A stretch of DNA of 64,000 bases from Tetramitus jugosus (taxonomy: Eukaryota; Heterolobosea; Eutetramitea; Acrasida; Vahlkampfiidae), in NCBI GenBank assembly GCA_937625935.1, contig OW569347.1:496001-560000 (forward strand). Reading direction: 5' to 3'. The notes beneath the pieces are model-generated. The model was not told where the DNA came from and did not search any database. It saw nothing but the letters and a program-made list of their open reading frames with translations. The position numbers were made by a program, and so were the translations under genes. Of the stretch, positions 48,898-58,353 are shown piece after piece (positions within the stretch are counted from its first letter, which is position 1; each line of letters opens with the position of its first letter).

Positions 48898-51800
48898 TCA
48901 CTTTGTCGTTGGAACTTCTTTGATCATGTAACATGGTACATTTCTCTCTTCAGAATGACTCTTCTTGGAGAGAATACAATTAGGATTACCTCTGCCACTG
49001 ACAAACTTGCATCGACTCGATTCAACAAGTGGAACATTCTTATAAAACACCTGAAGTGTATGCTTCAAAGATTTGCTCGCGTTCTGTGAAATATCGAACC
49101 GCAATGCCATGTACATGAAGTATTCGTGCTGGTTCTCTCCAATGAGACATTTAAACATTGTTTGCTTATCTATCAACACCTTCTCCCTATCCTCGTATTC
49201 AAAATTGTCACATCTTCTTGCCATGACAGCAAATTGGCCGTAATCAAATTGAATATTAGTGGGATCAATAACTCCTTGTTGTGCAACCAACAGGTCTATT
49301 GGAACTCGAAAATACAAGGCATATCGTATTCGGTTGTGACTTCCATTGTCATTCGTCCCCTTATTGCCTGATCGAATTACCAGTGTTCCTTGATCCGCTC
49401 CCATATAACTGGCTCGACCCAACATGCCGGCAGTCGGTGTCGGTGGCGTAGTTTGTTGATCTGGTATTATCATATTGGCCACCTCCCAGTAAAGACCGGT
49501 GGGACTGCTCTTGGCTCCTTTGTTAGGTTTCAGCTTCGTCAATGTCATAACCATATTCAATCGCTCTTGCACCAAATAATTGACAACATCAATCTGGCTC
49601 TGAGATGATGGAACCTTCCTCTTCATCGTATAGAAATACTTTTTCGATTCCACAGGCTCAGGCATCTGAAAGCGATAAAGACTAACTGCAGCTGCAAATG
49701 CATCATCATCTCCACCATTTTCTTCTGCATTTTCTTCACCATGATGATTGTGGTGATGAGAATGGTGAGAATGGTGATGATCACCGCTCTTCATGTCAGT
49801 CATTGTTGTCTCATGATGATCCAAATCAGTCCCTCGTCTCTCTCCAGTCATATTGACTGCACCACTGCCATCCTCACTGTACTGACTATGCACTTGACTG
49901 TTCGAATGATTCATCACTGCACCACTGGTAGCACTATTTGCACTCGTATTAGTAGCGGCAGAATTCTCAGACTCCAAATACTGCTGCATCCGACCATCCC
50001 GCAGGAACAACTCTGCCATGTAATCTCTCTCCCCTCGATGAATCACTGCAAAGTGATAACTATCGTAGCACGCATAGGGAGATATCGATGAATTCGTTAA
50101 TAGCTTTTGCAGCAAAACAACATGTCCATATCGTATCGCATGTTGAAGAGCCTTGACAGCCACAACATCATTATTCCTCACTTCAACTGTTCTATTTTTA
50201 GACCTGGAAACAGATGAAAAAAGCATGCGATGATAGGCAATCATGTGAAACAGCTTACTCGTCAACAAAATACCACCCACAGCATCCATTGGTGAAATAA
50301 ATGACAAAATTCGATAGAAGACTGAACTGTGTTGCGTACTAATCAGTGGAGCTAACAGTGCGTGTGATCTTTTTCTTGAAATTTCATCAAGTGAAGCAAC
50401 AGTTGGTTTCAACGATGACGAAGATGATGTTGAAGCATCAGTCTCTCGTTGTTGATGATGATAGAATGAACTTGTTGTTTCTCTTTGTTTCGTCCTTTGA
50501 GAGCTATTGCTATTACTATGATGATTGCTATTACTATTGTGACTGTGGTGAGGATGATGATGTGAGGAAGGGGATGATGATGACGAAGATTTGGTAGCTA
50601 AAGCCATCAATGCCTCACTTACATTGTGATTCTGACTAATGATACGAGTCATGTTGACTGGTTTGGGTGGAACAGTGAACTCTGGAACAGATGACAGCAC
50701 AAATGGTGGTGGTTGTTGCTTCTTGTTGTTGTTGTTGTTGTTCGCATGATGGATGACAAGAGGTGGATAAAGTTGATTTTTTGTCGTTGTATTTGATAAA
50801 GAGCTCAAGTGTTGTTGCTGCTGTTGATGTTGTTGGTGGTGATGATGATGATGACTGCTGCTACTATTGTTATTGTTGTTCATGTATTGAGGACTGTAGT
50901 TGGAAGTAGGTTGAGAAGGTGATTGCTGATGTGAGCTCACTGGAGCTGAATATTGCTGTTGTTGTTGTTGTTGTTGTTGTTGATAGAATGATGGTGATGA
51001 TGACATTGATGGCAATGAAGATGGGTGAGAATGAGAGCTGCTCTTGTTGTGATTGTATGGAGGAGGAATGTGAGATGGTGGTAGTGGTAGTTGTTGTTGT
51101 TGTTGTTGTTGATAATGATAGTGTGACTTGTTATCATTGCCATGTCTAATCATTTGAGGTGATTGTTGTTGAGTGTGATGGAGATGATGGTTGTAGGGAG
51201 GTGGTGAGTGCTGTGATTGAGCATAGGAATGGGCAGAAGCATGTTGTTGTTGGGAGTAATAGCTCTGCTGAGCATGAGATGATGGTGGAGGTGTATGATG
51301 ATAGGGCGGTGGAGGATGTGAAGATGGTCCTACGGGAGCTGAGCTTTGCTGCTGCTGCTGTTGTGACTGCTGTTGATTCCTCCGAACCAAGGGAGCCAAA
51401 GGAGGAGGTGGAATTTGGGCGTACTTGAATCGTTTCACCAAGGGAGGGCCTACCTCTGGTGATGATTCATGATGGTGGTAGTCATGCTGATAGGGCTGCT
51501 GCACTACGATATCATTCGTAGGGGAGTTTTGTTGGTGGGGGACTTGAGACTGCAACGCAGAAATTGGCGGCAAAGGGAAAAGAGAGTTGGAGTTGGCATG
51601 ATCCAAGGAACTGCCGTAAATTCGTCGGGGTGGCGGAGGAAATAAAGACGCTGAACTATGGGTATCATGAAACGGCATCGACCTTGGAACGTTCGAATGG
51701 GAATTACCAATGGGAATTCGTTGTTGTTGAGTCATGAGATGCTTGGGCAGTGGAGGCCTTATCTCTCCTCCTCCATGAGGCAGCTGTTGTTGTTGTGATG

Positions 51801-52074
51801 TTGATGACGATGGTGGTGAGTGATGAAAAGCTGTATGATACGAACGTTTGTTTTGTTCCGTTGTTGTTGCTACCACGGGTGGAGAGTCTGTTGAGCTAAT
51901 CGATGAAACCGAACTTGGACTATGGATCATATGTCGTTGATGTTGTTGTGGCGATGAAAGATATTGAGGTTGGTATTGATGTTGTTGTGGTTGTTGTTCG
52001 GATTGGTGATGGTGGTGCTCTTCTGTACTATTATCCGATGTTGTTGCTACTGCGGTTGTGGAAGTTCCTATCAT
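48898..52074 (-). CDS. Large Gln/His/Ser-rich protein with an F-box-like helix region
   Basis: The product is 1,058 residues, single exon. The first about 540 residues are low complexity, with Gln, His, Pro, Ser and Asn runs. A helical region at about 565-665 starts LLAPLISTQHSSVFYRILSFISPMDAVGGI, with LTSKLFHMIAYHR like an F-box, and then KALQHAIRYGHVVLLQKLLT resembling an ankyrin-type repeat. A second low-complexity insert follows. The C-terminal about 250 residues are ordered and novel: YALYFRVPIDLLV, FDYGQFAVMARRCDNFEYED, then FMYMALRFDI. No enzyme motif was seen. The F-box suggestion is weak. Function unknown. Confidence 0.8.
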   Translation of the reverse strand: MIGTSTTAVATTSDNSTEEHHHHQSEQQPQQHQYQPQYLSSPQQHQRHMIHSPSSVSSISSTDSPPVVATTTEQNKRSYHTAFHHSPPSSSTSQQQQLPHGGGEIRPPLPKHLMTQQQRIPIGNSHSNVPRSMPFHDTHSSASLFPPPPRRIYGSSLDHANSNSLFPLPPISALQSQVPHQQNSPTNDIVVQQPYQHDYHHHESSPEVGPPLVKRFKYAQIPPPPLAPLVRRNQQQSQQQQQQSSAPVGPSSHPPPPYHHTPPPSSHAQQSYYSQQQHASAHSYAQSQHSPPPYNHHLHHTQQQSPQMIRHGNDNKSHYHYQQQQQQQLPLPPSHIPPPYNHNKSSSHSHPSSLPSMSSSPSFYQQQQQQQQQQYSAPVSSHQQSPSQPTSNYSPQYMNNNNNSSSSHHHHHHQQHQQQQQHLSSLSNTTTKNQLYPPLVIHHANNNNNNKKQQPPPFVLSSVPEFTVPPKPVNMTRIISQNHNVSEALMALATKSSSSSSPSSHHHPHHSHNSNSNHHSNSNSSQRTKQRETTSSFYHHQQRETDASTSSSSSLKPTVASLDEISRKRSHALLAPLISTQHSSVFYRILSFISPMDAVGGILLTSKLFHMIAYHRMLFSSVSRSKNRTVEVRNNDVVAVKALQHAIRYGHVVLLQKLLTNSSISPYACYDSYHFAVIHRGERDYMAELFLRDGRMQQYLESENSAATNTSANSATSGAVMNHSNSQVHSQYSEDGSGAVNMTGERRGTDLDHHETTMTDMKSGDHHHSHHSHHHNHHGEENAEENGGDDDAFAAAVSLYRFQMPEPVESKKYFYTMKRKVPSSQSQIDVVNYLVQERLNMVMTLTKLKPNKGAKSSPTGLYWEVANMIIPDQQTTPPTPTAGMLGRASYMGADQGTLVIRSGNKGTNDNGSHNRIRYALYFRVPIDLLVAQQGVIDPTNIQFDYGQFAVMARRCDNFEYEDREKVLIDKQTMFKCLIGENQHEYFMYMALRFDISQNASKSLKHTLQVFYKNVPLVESSRCKFVSGRGNPNCILSKKSHSEERNVPCYMIKEVPTTK
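50690..51420 (-). repeat. Trinucleotide CAA/CAT-type repeats in coding sequence
   Basis: On the minus strand, many CAA/CAG, CAT/CAC and AAC/AAT runs encode polyGln, polyHis and polyAsn segments of the large gene. The longest are at about 50950-50982 and 51088-51112 (CAA repeats) and near 50713-50743. They appear on the plus strand as TTG and ATG/GTT runs. They are in frame throughout, which supports the coding call. No simple unit covers the whole span. Confidence 0.7.
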
Positions 52075-52518
52075 TTGGATGGTGATATGGAATATTAGAT
52101 GTCAAAAAACGTCGTGAGAGGAATAAGGGAATCAATAATGAAATCGGTTGTTGACTTGACCACGTTATTTTGAGTGCAGTGTAGTGGTATGATGTTAAGT
52201 TGTGTTGTCGTCAAGATTTTTTGTGTGATGTGAGGGTTCTGTCCTCTTTATGAGTCTGCTTAGAGACTTGACTGGTGAATTGGCATCGTCCTCTTTGTAA
52301 AGGGAGTTCTCACTTCTCCCAAAAAATCAATACCGGATGTCCATCACATCACATTTCGACACTCTTTATAACAAAAAATAATACTCCGCATCGTATAACC
52401 GAATGTTGAACCATCTAATGGGAAAACTTCGGAGCTCATCGAGCGAAATCTCATCGGTGAAATCGAAAAAAATTAAGGAGAAAGGAATTCACAGAGAAAA
52501 AAGTAGAAGCACAAAATA
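52075..52518. other. Intergenic region between the large polyQ gene and a small membrane-protein gene
   Basis: This is about 440 bases between two divergent starts. It has ordinary AT-rich sequence with short A runs near 52470-52500 and no recognised gene or repeat. It probably holds both promoters. Confidence 0.35.
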
Positions 52519-53072
52519 ATGGTTCGATTTCCACGCATAGGCAACAGGGGATCCAAGATTGCATTGTACACGGGCTTCTCCACTCTCTTAATCATCAATG
52601 GTTTCATTCTCGTGCGAGCACTCAACGGTGATCCTATCAGTAAGTGTGAATATTCATTTTTTTGTGTTCTTATCGTTCTTTACTTTTTTTTTGACACGAC
52701 GGCTCAGAATTGGAGGGATTTGAGACCAAGGAGATTGGAAGAGAAACAGTGAGACAAGCGATTCGACCAGGCACGAGCTACGAAGATGTGAAGCGACGAT
52801 TGATTGAGAAGAAGAAGAGACAATTGATGGACAAGCAAGAACAAGAATCGGATTTGGATTTGAAGCAAATGGCAGAGACAACAAGCTTTGATTTTTGGAA
52901 TCAAAGTGATGATGACAAAGATGATGACAAAGATGATGACAATAACGAGAATGATGAAAACGGAAATGATGAGAATATGATTGCTTCTTTGAATGATGAA
53001 ATGAATCGCATGAATCAATTGTTTGAAGTGAAGATTAGACAAGCACCATCCATTGTTGCGAACAGGAAGTAA
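52519..53072 (+). CDS. Small single-pass membrane protein, function unknown (two exons)
   Basis: Exon 1 is 52519-52639 and exon 2 is 52708-53072; the 68-base intron has a GTAAGT donor and CTCAG acceptor, giving 161 residues. Residues 1-15 are basic (MVRFPRIGNRGSK), then one hydrophobic helix at about 16-36 (LYTGFSTLLIINGFILVRAL). A helical basic stretch follows (EDVKRRLIEKKKRQLMDKQ), and then an acidic run with a 12-base repeat encoding DDDKDDDK. The N-terminus is compatible with mitochondrial inner membrane or ER location. No family was recognised. The clean intron supports a real gene. Confidence 0.68.
52908..52942 (+). repeat. 12-base coding tandem repeat (GATGATGACAAA)
   Basis: About three copies of GATGATGACAAA encode the acidic DDDK run in the small membrane-protein gene. 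The unit keeps the frame. Confidence 0.75.
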
Positions 53073-53360
53073 GAATGTGAGAAATGTTGGTTGGAATATA
53101 TTGGTTTTCATTTTTGAACAATTCATTTGGGGTCAACAATCCATTCAGTGAGAGGAGCTTGTCGTTTTTGTTGATCAATAACGCTGCCTCACAAGATATC
53201 AACAATAATGAGGGAGTTGATTCCTGATATGTTGTCGGGTGGTGTGAATCATGGTGAGCTAACTATTTACAAAACCGGGGCTTCCCATTCACTTGAAACT
53301 TCGTACGATATGAATGAATATGATCAATAAATATTGGAGCTGCAAATCTGGCCAGTATTG

Positions 53361-53639
53361 CTATTGACTGCATTCTGAGCTTCCATCACAGAAAGGCATG
53401 TCACCACTGTTCTTGCAGCCACAGAGCCAAACTTCGACTTGATCACCTCTCTCAATTCCCTGGAATTGATCATCGACTGTGAACGGTATGGGATTGCACG
53501 TTGTTGCTAAGGATGACTGTTGAGTGACAGAGGGCGAGACAGATCGTTGAACTGTCGAACACAACAACGCCTCCTTGTGCTTACAAGTGCAATAGAGATA
53601 GGCAGCACCTTTCTTTAAAAAGATGGGAACGGAGGACAT
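53361..53639 (-). CDS. CDGSH iron-sulfur-like protein lacking the His ligand
   Basis: The product is 92 residues. Near the end is VWLCGCKNSGDMPFCDGSS, which fits the CDGSH pattern CxCxxSxxxPxCDG(S/A/T)H, with the last His replaced by Ser. The three Cys are kept (CGC, PFC). A first block YLYCTCKHKE near residue 16 looks like the start of another CDGSH unit without its second half, as in two-domain CISD3-type proteins. CDGSH proteins hold a 2Fe-2S cluster with 3 Cys and 1 His and act in mitochondria. Loss of His would change the cluster. The call rests on one motif, so it is moderate. A missed 3' exon is possible. Confidence 0.68.
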   Translation of the reverse strand: MSSVPIFLKKGAAYLYCTCKHKEALLCSTVQRSVSPSVTQQSSLATTCNPIPFTVDDQFQGIERGDQVEVWLCGCKNSGDMPFCDGSSECSQ

Positions 53640-53741
53640 GCAAACGTTTTTGTTTGTTCTTGCTCAAAAAAAAGAAGGTAAAAATGAAGTGCATAGATAA
53701 AACGTTTACTAAAGTAAAACAACATCTCATCAACAACGAGC

Positions 53742-54353
53742 TTATCTCTTTCTGGAGAATCTGACGGTGTTGTATCTCTTCCAAGCAGCAGTCTGGGAAG
53801 GTCTGATCTTGGTGAATCCGTATCCCTTTCCGGTCAAACCTCTGCTTCTTCTACCAGCGGAAGTCTTACCTCTCATTTCTCTGTGCTTGTGCTTGGCGTT
53901 AGCGATCCAGTTGATGGAAGGGTCCATTCTGATAGCTTCGTGCATTGGATCGACAAAGACAACTTCGTACCACTTGTACTTGGCGTCTTGGTTAACCCAG
54001 TATGAAGACAACAATCTCAAAGCACCCAATCTCTTACCGGCTCTTGCTTCAGCAATGGTTTGCAGAGACTTCTTTTGGGTAACGTGGATACCTGCGGAAG
54101 CTGGCTTACCAGAAGGGTTACCACCTGGGTATGGTCTTTTTCTCATACCTCTCTTGACTCTGATTCTGTAAACAACGAATCCTTGCTTGGCCTTGTATCC
54201 CAATCTTCTGGCCTTTTCTGGTCTAGCTGGGTGGATGACACGGACCAAAGCTGGCAATTGTCTGTATTCCCATGCTCTAACACGGAGCAAGAATCTCAAA
54301 GCATCAGATTGCTTATTCTTGTAGAGTTCGTTCAAGTACTTGTATGCACCCAT
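53742..54353 (-). CDS. RPL15: 60S ribosomal protein L15 (eL15)
   Basis: The product is 203 residues, the normal eL15 length is 204. The sequence begins [21 protein letters not shown], and continues with conserved basic blocks such as [36 protein letters not shown] and [21 protein letters not shown]. It is part of the large ribosomal subunit in the cytosol. Codon use here is more biased than in its neighbours, with C- and G-ending codons, as expected for a highly expressed gene. No intron. It is transcribed in the same direction as the CDGSH-like gene, about 100 bases upstream of it. Confidence 0.98.
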   Translation of the reverse strand: MGAYKYLNELYKNKQSDALRFLLRVRAWEYRQLPALVRVIHPARPEKARRLGYKAKQGFVVYRIRVKRGMRKRPYPGGNPSGKPASAGIHVTQKKSLQTIAEARAGKRLGALRLLSSYWVNQDAKYKWYEVVFVDPMHEAIRMDPSINWIANAKHKHREMRGKTSAGRRSRGLTGKGYGFTKIRPSQTAAWKRYNTVRFSRKR

Positions 54354-54549
54354 TGTCTATAAAGTTTTGGCTAGTGGTTGTGAAGTGTTTTGTTTTGTTT
54401 TGGTGTGTTACGTATTTTCGAAATTTTGATTGAGCGACTAGGTTGACTTCAACTGAAATATTGAAGGTTCAACGAAATGAAACGTCATCCATTTTTTTCA
54501 TGTCTGCTTCCTGGTTTTCAACTCTTGAAGTCTTCAAGGAGGAATGGCA

Positions 54550-56709
54550 TTACCATTCTGACTCCTCATAATCCTTCAAGAACACACCATACAGGTATTT
54601 ATTGTTTTTGATGGCTTCGTAAACGGGTTGAGTGATTCTTGCAGCAGCGTCAACTTCGTCCAGAGGAGGAGAAAAATCTCTCCCGATCTTGTTCGTTGTG
54701 GCTTGTGGGTATGGGCAGAGTTGACTGACCCACCCAGGATCAACACAAGTCATATATATTTGGTAATCAATCGCATACTTCGGTGCCATAGTCATAGTGA
54801 GCATATTTAAGCTAGATTTGCTCATGTTCGTATGTGGATGGTGACCAAACTTTTGCTTAAAGTTCTTGGAGAACAATCCTTCCACGGACGATACATTGAC
54901 AATAAATTTCTCTTTCTGAACATGTTTGATGTGCATTGTAAAGGTGGTTAGTGGATGATTGTATACAAAACAAACAAGACAAAAAATTGTACGTACATAT
55001 GGTGATTTGGTAAACAGTCCTTGCAGTTGCTTGACGAGAATAAATGGTGCCATTACATTACACATTTGAACCTCAAGTGCTTCTACTGAGGATACTGATT
55101 CGATAGAGTTCTTCCAGGTGTTGTTCGCTCTCCTATCTAACTGATCCAGTTGATCGTCTCTCTCCCCAAGAGGAAAATCAGCAGGATTGGACTCTAAATC
55201 TTCTGGGATTCTGGGGATAGCACTTAATAGGGCTGCAGGAATACTTTTCTTGGTCTGGAGAACAGTTTCTAGATGAGTTATTGCTCGATGCGCAGTTGTA
55301 TTCAGTACTTGAATTGTTTGTTGTGGGCTTGGTTGCAAGGGTCGTGCGGAGATGTCTTCGGAGCTGTTTGTAATAGATTCTAGATTCTTTTGCAACTTGT
55401 GTATCATTTCGGTTGAAGAATATTGCTTTCCAGAGGTTAGACATGCTCTCATGTGGTTCGGTAGTTGGTCCACTGGTGCTAATTCTTCCTGTATTAGAGA
55501 GGTGTAATACATTGGAGGTCTTCTAATGGTCTGAGCAGCATTATTGACTAAAATGTCTAGATGATCGAAATTATCATACATAAACTTACAGAATTCTTCA
55601 ACTGCAGTTAGATCACGCAAGTCTAATCCGTAGACTAGCAAACGATCCTTGTAGGATTCAAAATCTGCTTCAGTACTAAATCTCTTCAGGGCGTTCTGAG
55701 GAAATCTCGTAATAACAATAACCTTCGAACATTGGCCGCGCAGTAAACGAAGGGCGGTTTGATATCCAATTCTTATTCTACCACCTGTGACAATTGCAAC
55801 TCTACCTGTTAGATCACATTGCTCCAATCTCTTGTCATAATTCAATGTGGAGCAATGCTTGCACAACTTGTCATAAAAGTGATCTAGTTCAAAATATCTT
55901 CTCTTGCAAATGTAGCAATATATGCCACTGCGAAGCACATCTGATCTATTTTCTTTTTCCTCAACACCCTGCTCAATGATAGGTTCTTCCTCGGTAGATG
56001 ATACATGCGAGGTTGGAGCTTCAATCTGAAGAAATTGATTACCAGAATTGAGCGACAGGGAATATTCTGGATTGTATTGAGCCATTTTCTTATGCATTTG
56101 GTCCATATGATCAACTCTTTCCTTTCTGATACCTCTCCGTGAAATCAACTCCCTATCCATGTTTTTGGTTCTTTCTCTACGAACTTGATCATTCTTCCAT
56201 TCCTTGAGAAATTGTTCGTCTCTGAAGATGAGCTCGCGGAACAATCGATTTCCAACAACACCAATCTCGTAGTACTCTTCCCTATCGAACCACTTGATAT
56301 CATCGCTATCAGTCATTTCGATTGAGTCATCACTGCTCTCCATTACTTTTCTATTGGTTCTCTCCTCAATAATATGTTTGAATACGTTGACACAAATTTT
56401 GATTTGCTCCTCCATGCTCAACTCCTTCAAACGACTTTCCTTCAAGCTTTTGTAATCCCGATTCATTTTCTCCAATTTCTCTGTTTGGTCACGAACTTTG
56501 TCCTCTAATTGAGTCACCACTTGATCAATATCATTGTCACTATTGTTGTCCTCGGAAGGTGCAACGCATCCCTTTTCCAATGCACGCTCAAGCTGTTTCA
56601 CTTTTCTCGACTCAAATTTAAGAGAACTTTCCAAACAGGAGATTTTGAGTGTCAGCTTTTGAATCTTTTGATTCAGATCTTGAATGATCATGTCAGACGA
56701 TGGTGACAT
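54550..56709 (-). CDS. Short-chain dehydrogenase-like protein with a zinc-finger-like N-domain (two exons)
   Basis: Exon 1 is 56709-54997 and exon 2 is 54915-54550. The intron 54996-54916 is 81 bases (27 codons, no stop), so both spliced (692 residues) and retained (719) forms are readable; donor GTACGT and acceptor TTCAG favour splicing. The N-terminal 130 residues are coiled coil. A CYICKRRYFELDHFYDKLCKHC block (two CxxC pairs) lies at about 270. The SDR fold follows: GRVAIVTGGRIRIGYQTA, FDHLDILVNNAAQTIRRPP and IVNVSSVEGLF. The catalytic YxxxK appears as TNMSK, with Thr in place of Tyr, so redox activity is doubtful. Confidence 0.82.
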   Translation of the reverse strand: MSPSSDMIIQDLNQKIQKLTLKISCLESSLKFESRKVKQLERALEKGCVAPSEDNNSDNDIDQVVTQLEDKVRDQTEKLEKMNRDYKSLKESRLKELSMEEQIKICVNVFKHIIEERTNRKVMESSDDSIEMTDSDDIKWFDREEYYEIGVVGNRLFRELIFRDEQFLKEWKNDQVRRERTKNMDRELISRRGIRKERVDHMDQMHKKMAQYNPEYSLSLNSGNQFLQIEAPTSHVSSTEEEPIIEQGVEEKENRSDVLRSGIYCYICKRRYFELDHFYDKLCKHCSTLNYDKRLEQCDLTGRVAIVTGGRIRIGYQTALRLLRGQCSKVIVITRFPQNALKRFSTEADFESYKDRLLVYGLDLRDLTAVEEFCKFMYDNFDHLDILVNNAAQTIRRPPMYYTSLIQEELAPVDQLPNHMRACLTSGKQYSSTEMIHKLQKNLESITNSSEDISARPLQPSPQQTIQVLNTTAHRAITHLETVLQTKKSIPAALLSAIPRIPEDLESNPADFPLGERDDQLDQLDRRANNTWKNSIESVSSVEALEVQMCNVMAPFILVKQLQGLFTKSPYVRTIFCLVCFVYNHPLTTFTMHIKHVQKEKFIVNVSSVEGLFSKNFKQKFGHHPHTNMSKSSLNMLTMTMAPKYAIDYQIYMTCVDPGWVSQLCPYPQATTNKIGRDFSPPLDEVDAAARITQPVYEAIKNNKYLYGVFLKDYEESEW

Positions 56710-56924
56710 TCTCTCTTGACTTGTTGTTTCAGTTTTGTTTTTTTATTGTTTGTGCTTTTGCATCAAATACGCAAGTTCGCAAGTGCAATTCCGCCAAAGC
56801 ACAGCCACACATGGAGTTCACTCTGTAAACGAAGTAAAAATCTCCTTCAGTCAGATCACACAACCAATAAAGGTAAAGTTTATTTTGCCTTCTGCCTTCA
56901 ATGATCCCATCTCACGCACACACC

Positions 56925-57401
56925 TTAATATTCTTGTCCCTTGACAATTCTTCTTGCCTTCTCATCTTCTTCTCTCTCCTTGTCCAAAGCAATAAAATCA
57001 GGCAAAGTATCCGGTATTTCCACATTTGGTCTCTTTAGCATGTGAACCAATTGTGCACCAAACAGTGCAGCACCCAATGAAACACTAAACATGACAAGGC
57101 CTTGCCTCGTGTTTAATCGCATGGAATTTGCATCTTTTAAAGCTCTTGTTGGAAGTTCAGCTCTATGATGAATTCTTGTTCGTGAGAGTGGTCTAGCTTT
57201 TGTTGTTGTTGATGATTGATGCGCAGTTGATTCTCCACCAGAGATGGTGGTCGATGTTGTTGTGGTTGAGGTGGATGAGATGGGTTGGTTTCGATTGGTG
57301 AAGGAAGTAGGTGGGAGATCAGAATCGATAATGTTTTGATATTCATTACTTTCATTATCAGATTGCATTGTTTGGTTTGATGTGTTACTCGTATTGCTCA
57401 T
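56925..57401 (-). CDS. Single-pass membrane protein, function unknown
   Basis: The product is 158 residues from the ATG at 57401; a longer open frame has no ATG. The first 90 residues are Ser/Thr/Asn-rich and disordered. A basic stretch (RTRIHHRAELPTRALKD) and one helix (about 105-125, GLVMFSVSLGAALFGAQLV) follow, and a charged tail ends with KEREEDEKARRIVKG. No family was recognised. The layout, a single helix flanked by basic residues, would fit the mitochondrial or ER membrane. The stop lies about 215 bases from the divergent start of the SDR-type gene on the same strand. Confidence 0.65.
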   Translation of the reverse strand: MSNTSNTSNQTMQSDNESNEYQNIIDSDLPPTSFTNRNQPISSTSTTTTSTTISGGESTAHQSSTTTKARPLSRTRIHHRAELPTRALKDANSMRLNTRQGLVMFSVSLGAALFGAQLVHMLKRPNVEIPDTLPDFIALDKEREEDEKARRIVKGQEY

Positions 57402-57552
57402 TGTCGTCTTGTCTTGGTGGTGGCGTTGCAATTCTTGTTACTTGTTCAATTTTCTGTCGGTCTGTGTGAATTAGGCCGCTTTTTGTGTCAATCCCTCTCG
57501 GTTTGAAACAACAACAAAAAACAGAAGAAAGAAGAAGAACTTTGTAGACAAC

Positions 57553-58101
57553 ATGAACACTGACTTGTACTCTCAATTGAAGGAATTTGGGTTCACTGAT
57601 GATCAAATCCTAAATGCACTCTCCACTCGTTCATTTGACACTGTGGAATCTGCTGTCGCTTTCATTTTGGAGTCTGGAGAAAGTCAACCCACCACCGCTG
57701 TAGTAGAGACCACTTCCGCGCCAAGAACTTACAACGAAGAACACAAGATGATTTTGGTGGTGCGCGATGACTTAAAAATGGGCAAGGGAAAGATTGCTGC
57801 TCAATGCTGTCATGCCGCCGTTGGTGTCTACAGGAAAATCATATTCTCCGGCAATGCACAATGGAAGATTTGGGTCAATACATGGCAGGATATTGCTGAG
57901 GCCAAGGTAGCTCTCAAGTGCAACTCTGAAAAGGAGATGGATGACTTGGAGAAGAAGGCTATTGAGTGTGGTTTGCCTACAATGTTGATCGTGGATGCAG
58001 GAAGGACTCAAATCGCTCCCAACTCAAAGACTGTGCTCAGTATTGGACCAGCTCCTGTCTCAGTGATCAATCAAGTCACTAGTCACCTCAGACTCCTTTA
58101 G
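57553..58101 (+). CDS. PTRH2: Peptidyl-tRNA hydrolase 2 with an N-terminal UBA-like domain
   Basis: The product is 182 residues. The N-terminal helix set LKEFGFTDDQILNALSTRSFDTVESAVAFIL (in parts) is a UBA-like domain. The PTH2 domain follows: MILVVRDDLKMGKGKIAAQCCHAAVGVYRK, LKCNSEKEMDDLEKKA and VDAGRTQIAPNSKTVLSIGPAP. All are conserved blocks of the archaeal/eukaryotic Pth2 family, which cleaves peptidyl-tRNA to free tRNA from stalled chains. The length fits (about 180 in animals, though the UBA is not always present). It is in the cytosol or on mitochondria. The identification is firm. Confidence 0.97.
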   Translation: MNTDLYSQLKEFGFTDDQILNALSTRSFDTVESAVAFILESGESQPTTAVVETTSAPRTYNEEHKMILVVRDDLKMGKGKIAAQCCHAAVGVYRKIIFSGNAQWKIWVNTWQDIAEAKVALKCNSEKEMDDLEKKAIECGLPTMLIVDAGRTQIAPNSKTVLSIGPAPVSVINQVTSHLRLL

Positions 58102-58353
58102 AGCTCTTTTTATGCTCGTCCATCTCCCTTTTATACTTACCCGAGGAATACAAAAAAGAATGATAAAAACTCCGCTGTTGTCCTTCTTCTCTCAAAGGAA
58201 CAAATGATGCGAAATTCTGAACTTTGTTCGATGAATCGACAGGATCGCTCTGACACATTCGTGCGCGGACAGAAAAAGCAGAAAAGAAACAACCACACAC
58301 ACGTCAACACATCATCACTCAACAAGAACCACACACACACAAATTGAAAAAAC

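Noticed and set aside
50919-51149. Plus-strand Val/Met/Asp-rich frames across the polyQ gene
   Set aside because: They are the complement of CAA/CAT repeats in the minus-strand gene.
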